Assembly (NCBI RefSeq): GCF_008086165.1
Contig: NZ_VSKL01000001.1
Span: 620,001-684,000 of the forward strand
Direction: 5' to 3'
Origin: Algorimicrobium algoritergicola
GTDB lineage: Bacteria > Bacteroidota > Bacteroidia > Flavobacteriales > Flavobacteriaceae
Length of the DNA: 64,000 nt
Below, piece after piece: positions 59,639-64,000 of this stretch (positions are counted from its first letter, which is position 1; every line of letters begins with the position of its first letter). The position numbers and the translations under genes are program-made. The notes under the pieces are model-generated. The model was not told the origin of the DNA. It did not search any database and was given only the letters and a program-made list of their open reading frames with translations.

Positions 59639-60230
59639 GGTTTTAATCGGCTTTGTATTGTTGAGTTGTTTGGCTTGTAACACCAATAAATCAACAAAAC
59701 CTCTCAATAATACAGCGTTGACAAATCTTACTATTGTAAATAAAATGGCTCTAAAACCCATGCCCAATTCGGGACAGATTTATTATGATAACCAACCATT
59801 TTCAGGTGTTTCAGAACGTTATTTCAGCAATGCGCAATTAGCAGAACAGATAATCTATGTAAACGGCGTTAAGCACGGAACTTATAAAAAATGGTTTCAA
59901 ACAGGTGTTTTAAGTTTCGAATCTAATTATAAAAATGGTGTGCGTGATGGGGTTACTAAAACGTGGTGGAGCAATGGCGAAATTCGTTCAAAAGCCCAAT
60001 ATAAAAATGGTATAGCCCATGGTAACCAAGAACAATGGTATCAATCTGGAGCCAAGTTTAAAGAAATAAATCTGGTATACGGAAAAGAGTCGGGTTTGCA
60101 AAGAGCTTGGCGGGAAAACGGTAAAATATATAATAATTATGAAGCTAAAAATGGTCGCATTTTTGGCTTGAAACGCGCAAATTTATGTTATGAATTGGAT
60201 GAAGAAGTTATACAGTATCAGGAAATTTAG
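59625..60230 (+). CDS. MORN-repeat-like (YwqK-type) lipoprotein
   Basis: 201 residues from the ATG at 59625, the start with a lipoprotein signal (MQFSRVLIGFVLLSCLACNTNKS); a longer frame reaches 20 codons further inside the previous gene. The body has four to five repeats of the MORN-like type: HGTYKKWFQTGVLSFESNYKNG, DGVTKTWWSNGEIRSKAQYKNG, HGNQEQWYQSGAKFKEINLVYG. Proteins with these repeats are often annotated as YwqK-family antitoxin-like; here, in an envelope operon, a structural or assembly role is more plausible. It overlaps both neighbours. Confidence 0.82.
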   Translation: MQFSRVLIGFVLLSCLACNTNKSTKPLNNTALTNLTIVNKMALKPMPNSGQIYYDNQPFSGVSERYFSNAQLAEQIIYVNGVKHGTYKKWFQTGVLSFESNYKNGVRDGVTKTWWSNGEIRSKAQYKNGIAHGNQEQWYQSGAKFKEINLVYGKESGLQRAWRENGKIYNNYEAKNGRIFGLKRANLCYELDEEVIQYQEI

Positions 60231-60870
60231 TGGCCTTGTTTTAATTGCTATTTTCATACTTTCTTGTGAACAAAAAAAGGAAACTACGAGTCGTGTTAGC
60301 ACCTTACCGTTTTATAGTGAAGCTAGTTTTACACCACATTGGTTGGCTTCAGATAGTGACGAATTAGTAAGCTTTCATAAGGTGCCCAGTTTTAGTTTAA
60401 CCAATCAAAATGGCGAAACCATTACAGACAAAACCTTTGCTAATAAAATATATGTAACGGATTTTTTCTTTACTAGTTGCCCTGGGATTTGTCCGAAAAT
60501 GACCGCTAATATGGCGGTTTTACAAGAGGCTTTTAAAGAAGATTCTGAAATTCTATTATTATCACATTCTGTAACTCCAGAAACCGATTCAGTTCCCGTT
60601 TTAAAAACCTATGCGCAAGAAAAAGGTGTAGATGATAATAAATGGCATTTGGTTACAGGTCCACGAAGTGAAATTTATAGTTTAGGTCGAAACACCTATT
60701 TCGTTGAAGAAGATTTAGGTGAAATTAAAACCGATGATGATTTTCTTCACACCGAAAATTTCGTGTTAGTTGATAAGAATAGCCATATTCGAGGAATTTA
60801 TAATGGCTTAAATAAAACATCCGTTAACCAGTTAATTGCAGACATTAAAACCTTGAAATCAGAAAGTTAA
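60199..60870 (+). CDS. SCO-family copper chaperone lipoprotein
   Basis: About 223 residues from MKKLYSIRKFSGLVLIAIFILSC, an SPII signal; the ATG nine bases upstream (60190) is also possible. The thioredoxin-fold SCO1/SenC core holds the copper motif FFTSCPGICPKMTANM (CxxxC, about residues 95-110) and the distal histidine in DDFLHTENFVLVD (about 180). SCO proteins deliver copper to, or keep thiols reduced in, the Cu-A site of cytochrome oxidase. Here the gene is not beside oxidase genes but overlaps the MORN-like gene in the sigma cluster. Confidence 0.9.
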   Translation: MKKLYSIRKFSGLVLIAIFILSCEQKKETTSRVSTLPFYSEASFTPHWLASDSDELVSFHKVPSFSLTNQNGETITDKTFANKIYVTDFFFTSCPGICPKMTANMAVLQEAFKEDSEILLLSHSVTPETDSVPVLKTYAQEKGVDDNKWHLVTGPRSEIYSLGRNTYFVEEDLGEIKTDDDFLHTENFVLVDKNSHIRGIYNGLNKTSVNQLIADIKTLKSES

Positions 60871-60915
60871 TAAAAATTAATTTAGTGCATTTTAATAAAC
60901 ACAAAACATGTGTAA

Positions 60916-62352
60916 ATGAATAAAATAAAACAAAGAATAAATTTTCTCATAGTCGTATTGGTGTGTAGTGCAACGTTGTTCACCTTTAATTCTTGTAGTG
61001 ATGATGATTTAAATAATGCCACAATAACAGAAGAATCGGGAACTGACGATAGTGATTTTGAGGCAACCGATTGGACTAGTGATACCCATAGTAAAGATGC
61101 CGATCCCAATTTTGTTGAGGTGTTTGAAGATAATACTGTAAAACGACTAGATATCGTAATTACCGAAGCACGTTGGCAAAACATGTTAGATAACATGACT
61201 GAACTTTATGGCCCATTTGGCGGTTCAGTTGGAGGGCCAGGAGGGCCAGGTGGAGGTACAACAGATGTGGATGAAAACCCAATATTTGTTCCGGCCGAAG
61301 TGTTTTATGAAGGTCTTGAATGGTACCGTGTAGGGGTTCGATTTAAAGGGAATTCTAGTTTACAAACAAGCTGGCAAAGTGGTATTTTAAAACTGTCTTT
61401 AAAATTAGATTTTGATGAGTTTGAAGATGATTACCCACAAATAAAAAATCAGCGTTTTTATGGCTTTAAAAAGTTAAGTCTTAAAAATAATTTTGACGAT
61501 AAATCCATGTTACGCGAAAAAGTAGCAACCGATGTTTTTAGAAACGCCGGTTTAGCAGCCTCACACACCGCGTTTTATACGGTGTATGTTGATCATGGAA
61601 ATGGACCACAGTATTTCGGACTTTATACTTTAGTTGAAGAGGTAGATGATACCGTTTTGGATACCCAGTTTTCTGATGACAATGGTAATTTATACAAACC
61701 AGATGGTGATGCTGCTAGCTTTGCTCAAGGAACATTTAATGAGGATGAGTATGTTAAAAAAACCAATGAGGATGAAGCTGATTTTTCTGACGTTCAAAAC
61801 CTATTAACCATTTTACATGATAATTCTAGAACAACAAACCCAGAAGATTGGAGAGCAAATCTGGAATCTAATTTAGATACGGATGTTTTCTTAAAATATT
61901 TAGCGGTTAATACGGTTGTGCAGAATTGGGATACCTATGGTAGAATGACCCATAATTATTTCCTATATAACAATCCAGATACAAGTAAACTAACTTGGAT
62001 TCCTTGGGATAATAACGAAGCGTTACAAATTGGTAAAATGCAAGGATCTTTACCATTAGATTTTTCAAATCTGAATGCAGCCGAATGGCCATTAATAGGT
62101 TATTTATATCAAGACTCCGTTTATAAAACGCAGTACAATTTGTATGTGCAAGAAGTTGTTACTAATGCATTTAGTGTTAGTAACGTTCAAGCCTTATACG
62201 CTAGTTATGCGTCGTTAATTCAACCATACGCTACAACCGAAGTTTCTGGATATAGTTTTTTAACATCTAGTGCTGATTTTCAAGCAGCCATAAATGAATT
62301 AAACAGGCATGTTGTAGATAGAAATAATGCCGTAAATGACTATTTAAATTAA
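60916..62352 (+). CDS. CotH-kinase-like lipoprotein
   Basis: 478 residues. SPII signal ends ATLFTFNSCSDDD, followed by an acidic linker. The CotH domain covers about residues 75-460: RLDIVITEARWQNML, WYRVGVRFKGNSSLQTSW, the region KKLSLKNNFDDKSMLREKVATDVFRNAGLAASHTAFYTVYVD, YFGLYTLVEEVDD, and the late WIPWDNNEAL motif with the metal-binding aspartate. A Gly/Pro-rich loop (GGSVGGPGGPGGG) is inserted near residue 100. CotH proteins include protein kinases of spore coats and many exported bacterial members of unknown target. It ends the cluster, and a terminator follows. Confidence 0.88.
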   Translation: MNKIKQRINFLIVVLVCSATLFTFNSCSDDDLNNATITEESGTDDSDFEATDWTSDTHSKDADPNFVEVFEDNTVKRLDIVITEARWQNMLDNMTELYGPFGGSVGGPGGPGGGTTDVDENPIFVPAEVFYEGLEWYRVGVRFKGNSSLQTSWQSGILKLSLKLDFDEFEDDYPQIKNQRFYGFKKLSLKNNFDDKSMLREKVATDVFRNAGLAASHTAFYTVYVDHGNGPQYFGLYTLVEEVDDTVLDTQFSDDNGNLYKPDGDAASFAQGTFNEDEYVKKTNEDEADFSDVQNLLTILHDNSRTTNPEDWRANLESNLDTDVFLKYLAVNTVVQNWDTYGRMTHNYFLYNNPDTSKLTWIPWDNNEALQIGKMQGSLPLDFSNLNAAEWPLIGYLYQDSVYKTQYNLYVQEVVTNAFSVSNVQALYASYASLIQPYATTEVSGYSFLTSSADFQAAINELNRHVVDRNNAVNDYLN

Positions 62353-62389
62353 GCATTTAAATAGGTTTATTTTAGTCCTGTTTTGTGTT

Positions 62390-62421
62390 AAAAGCTTCGT
62401 GAGAAATTACGGAGCTTTTTT
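62390..62421 (+). terminator. Terminator after the CotH gene
   Basis: AAAAGCTTCGT pairs with ACGGAGCTTTT (one wobble) around GAGAAATT, then TTTATG. The stem sequence is close to that of the hairpin at 58139-58168. Confidence 0.75.
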
Positions 62422-62450
62422 ATGTTCTTAAAGTGAAAAACATACTTAAT

Positions 62451-62597
62451 CTAAACATCTTTAGATTTCGTAATTATAGCTTTCAAGCGTTCTTTACGTA
62501 AGACTTTTTCGGCCTTTTTCTTATCAATTTTTCTATTGAGAAGTTTGGTGTGCTTGGCCTTATTTTTCGTGTTTTTCTGACCCTTCGGTTTTGGCAT
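62451..62597 (-). CDS. Small basic protein (48 residues), unknown
   Basis: Reads MPKPKGQKNTKNKAKHTKLL... and ends ...RLKAIITKSKDV, about 35% lysine plus arginine. It lies between convergent terminator sequences and the divergent AsmA-like gene. Short basic proteins with a KPKGQKNTKNKAKHTKLLNRK-like start recur in Bacteroidota, but I can give no function. The unusually even K/R content and clean stop make it more likely real than chance; expression is untested. Confidence 0.55.
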   Translation of the reverse strand: MPKPKGQKNTKNKAKHTKLLNRKIDKKKAEKVLRKERLKAIITKSKDV

Positions 62598-62790
62598 AAT
62601 AGTGATTTTATAGATCGTGTGAAATTAAATAAATAGCCTACTAAATTTCACCAATGATAGATAAAATAGTGCTAAAAAGTATAATTTTAGTTAAATTTCC
62701 TTAGAACCTTATGTTTTACAGCTATTAATAATCGTTTTAAAGTACATTCACAAGTATTAAAATAATAAATTTGTAATTCAGAAAAATTGC

Positions 62791-64000
62791 TTGAAAGAGA
62801 CGGAAAATAAAGATATACAACAGCCTATTCCTAAAAAAAAGAAACGGTTTAGATTCTTAAAAATAATCGGACGGATTATTTTAGGGATTCTCTTGCTGTT
62901 ATTTTTGCTCATTCTGTTCATTCGAAGTCCTTGGGGACAAGACATTATTGTTACCAAAGCCGTTTCTTTTCTGTCCGATAAGACTAAAACCAAAGTAGCC
63001 GTGGAAAAACTGTTTATCACCTTTGATGGCGATATACAATTAGACGGACTGTATCTGGAAGACACCAAAGGCGACACATTAATTTATTCAAAATCCTTGG
63101 AGGCAAATGTTCCCATATTTGCTTTAATTCGTGGTGATGGTTTAGGTGTAGACGGTCTAAATTGGGAAGGTGTTCGTGCTAACATCACCCGAAAAGACAC
63201 CATTCAAGGTTTTAATTTTCAGTTTATAATTGATGCTTTTGCAAGTGAAGAACCAACACAAGTTGAAACAGACACGACGTCGGCACCATTAAATATCATT
63301 CTAGGATATTTGAATTTCAAAGATTTTGATGTGGTTTATAACGATGCCGTTACAGGAATTGACAGTCGTTTTAAAATTGGGAAGCTGGTTGCAGATATGG
63401 ATAAAACCGATTTGGAAACCATGACGTTTAATGCTTCGGAACTAGAATTAGCTGATAGCACTATTAAATTTCACCAATTACCCGTTCCTGCCACACCAGA
63501 TACTGAAGCATCAACATTACCAATGCTAACAGTTGATGAACTTACACTTACCAACGTGTTTACAGATTACCAAAGCAAAGCCGATAATCTAGCGCTAACC
63601 GCAACAATTAATGAGTTTTATGCTGAAGTGCCGCATATAGATTTAGCAAATCAGCTTTTTGAAGTTGATGAATTTCGACTAAAAAACTCAACCATCACGC
63701 TTAAAACAGAAACTGAAAATAACGTTGTTACGGAAAAAGTAGAAGACGTTTCTAAAGATATTGAAGACGATATAATGGCATTTCAATGGCCAGAATTACA
63801 ACTCAAAATTGGAGAAATAGATTTAGAAAATAATAATTTCAGCTACTTCGTGAATAACGAAAAAGGCAAAAAAGGTGTTTTTAATTCCAATGCTATTGTA
63901 TTAACGGAAATCAATTTTCAAGCAAACACAGTTCTGCTAAAAGATAAAAAGGCAGAATTAGATTTAGAAGAAGCATCTTTCAAAGAAATTTCGGGAATCG
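62791..64000 (+). CDS. AsmA/TamB-like giant envelope protein, N-terminal part (cut by window edge)
   Basis: At least 403 residues, open to the right edge. Starts at TTG (62791; MKETENKDIQQPIPKKKKRF), with a lysine-rich cytoplasmic tip, one membrane anchor (IIGRIILGILLLLFLLILFI, about residues 25-45) and then RSPWGQDIIVTKAVSFLSDKTKTKVAVEKLF, the typical AsmA/TamB start of the beta-taco lipid-transport proteins. The rest is a long series of beta-rich stretches (LYLEDTKGDTLIYSKSL, ...LNFKDFDVVYND). Full proteins are often above 1,400 residues and span the periplasm to move phospholipids or help barrel assembly. Confidence 0.85.
   Translation, partial: MKETENKDIQQPIPKKKKRFRFLKIIGRIILGILLLLFLLILFIRSPWGQDIIVTKAVSFLSDKTKTKVAVEKLFITFDGDIQLDGLYLEDTKGDTLIYSKSLEANVPIFALIRGDGLGVDGLNWEGVRANITRKDTIQGFNFQFIIDAFASEEPTQVETDTTSAPLNIILGYLNFKDFDVVYNDAVTGIDSRFKIGKLVADMDKTDLETMTFNASELELADSTIKFHQLPVPATPDTEASTLPMLTVDELTLTNVFTDYQSKADNLALTATINEFYAEVPHIDLANQLFEVDEFRLKNSTITLKTETENNVVTEKVEDVSKDIEDDIMAFQWPELQLKIGEIDLENNNFSYFVNNEKGKKGVFNSNAIVLTEINFQANTVLLKDKKAELDLEEASFKEISGI

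Noticed and set aside
59625-60230. The MORN-like protein as an antitoxin of a toxin-antitoxin pair
   Set aside because: It has a lipoprotein signal and overlaps YHYH and SCO genes in an envelope operon; no toxin gene is adjacent.
60866-60915. An ECF-type promoter before the CotH gene
   Set aside because: AAAGTT and CATTTTAA occur but 25 nt apart and with mismatches in both boxes.
60882-61196. Minus-strand open frame opposite the CotH gene start
   Set aside because: Shadow of the lipoprotein/CotH reading frame; low-complexity S/T/V composition and no signals of its own.

Overview
The window is a chromosomal segment of a marine-type Flavobacteriaceae bacterium (phylum Bacteroidota). The evidence is low G+C; -7 promoter boxes of the TAnnTTTG type; Por-secretion (type IX, T9SS) C-terminal sorting domains with the LYPNP motif; many SPII lipoproteins; a TonB-receptor-like beta-barrel; and flavobacterial neighbourhoods such as glnS/folB and rnpA next to an S41 protease. 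I cannot name the genus from sequence alone.

Layout. (1) 1-6.2 kb: start of glnS, a zinc-ribbon protein, folB, tRNA-Cys followed by tandem tRNA-3'-end-like repeats, then a minus-strand run (SUMF1-like protein, LysE exporter, head-GIN protein, RNase R). (2) 6.2-19.5 kb: two T9SS-secreted repeat proteins (a seven-repeat propeller-like protein and a leucine-rich-repeat protein), rpiB, a CDF cation exporter, an ElaA-type acetyltransferase, a double-OmpA-domain protein, S41 protease with rnpA, an M1 aminopeptidase, a subtilisin-like lipoprotein and a metallo-beta-lactamase-fold hydrolase. (3) 19.5-36 kb: DUF202 protein, SLC13-type and CPA1-type transporters with RCK/TrkA domains, lepA, TonB-receptor-like barrel, TolB-like and M28 peptidase genes, dusB between two copies of an intergenic repeat, a LolC/E-like permease, rbfA, and methylmalonyl-CoA epimerase. 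(4) 36.08-54.81 kb: an 18.7-kb integrative element in the 3' end of tRNA-Met(CAT), bounded by a perfect 43-bp direct repeat. (5) 54.8-62.4 kb: DUF6150 repeat protein, patatin-like lipase, then an ECF sigma factor with a run of envelope genes (membrane protein, Spy-like protein, two EF-hand proteins, YHYH lipoprotein, MORN-like lipoprotein, SCO copper protein, CotH-like lipoprotein). (6) The start of a very large AsmA/TamB-like protein runs off the right edge.

The integrative element carries an HTH/excisionase-like protein, DUF3987 protein, tyrosine integrase, Sak4-like RecA-fold ATPase, DUF3871 protein, a JAB/RadC protein and a DUF3127 (OB-fold, SSB-tail) protein. Its cargo is a minus-strand block: XRE regulator, type III methylase (mod), RhuM, type III restriction helicase-nuclease (res), then a Panacea/SocA-like protein paired with a 641-residue coiled-coil, three-membrane-segment protein of unknown function. 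No relaxase, coupling protein, capsid or terminase gene is visible, so it looks like a mobilisable or satellite-type defence island. The Panacea-like/membrane-protein pair is the best candidate for an undescribed toxin-antitoxin or phage-defence module.

The second most interesting signal is regulatory. Three promoter-like sites with the same two-part sequence (CAAGTTT, then CATCTAAA starting exactly 20 nt downstream) precede the gene after the ECF sigma factor, the first EF-hand gene and the YHYH gene. This suggests that the sigma factor runs the whole envelope/metal cluster.
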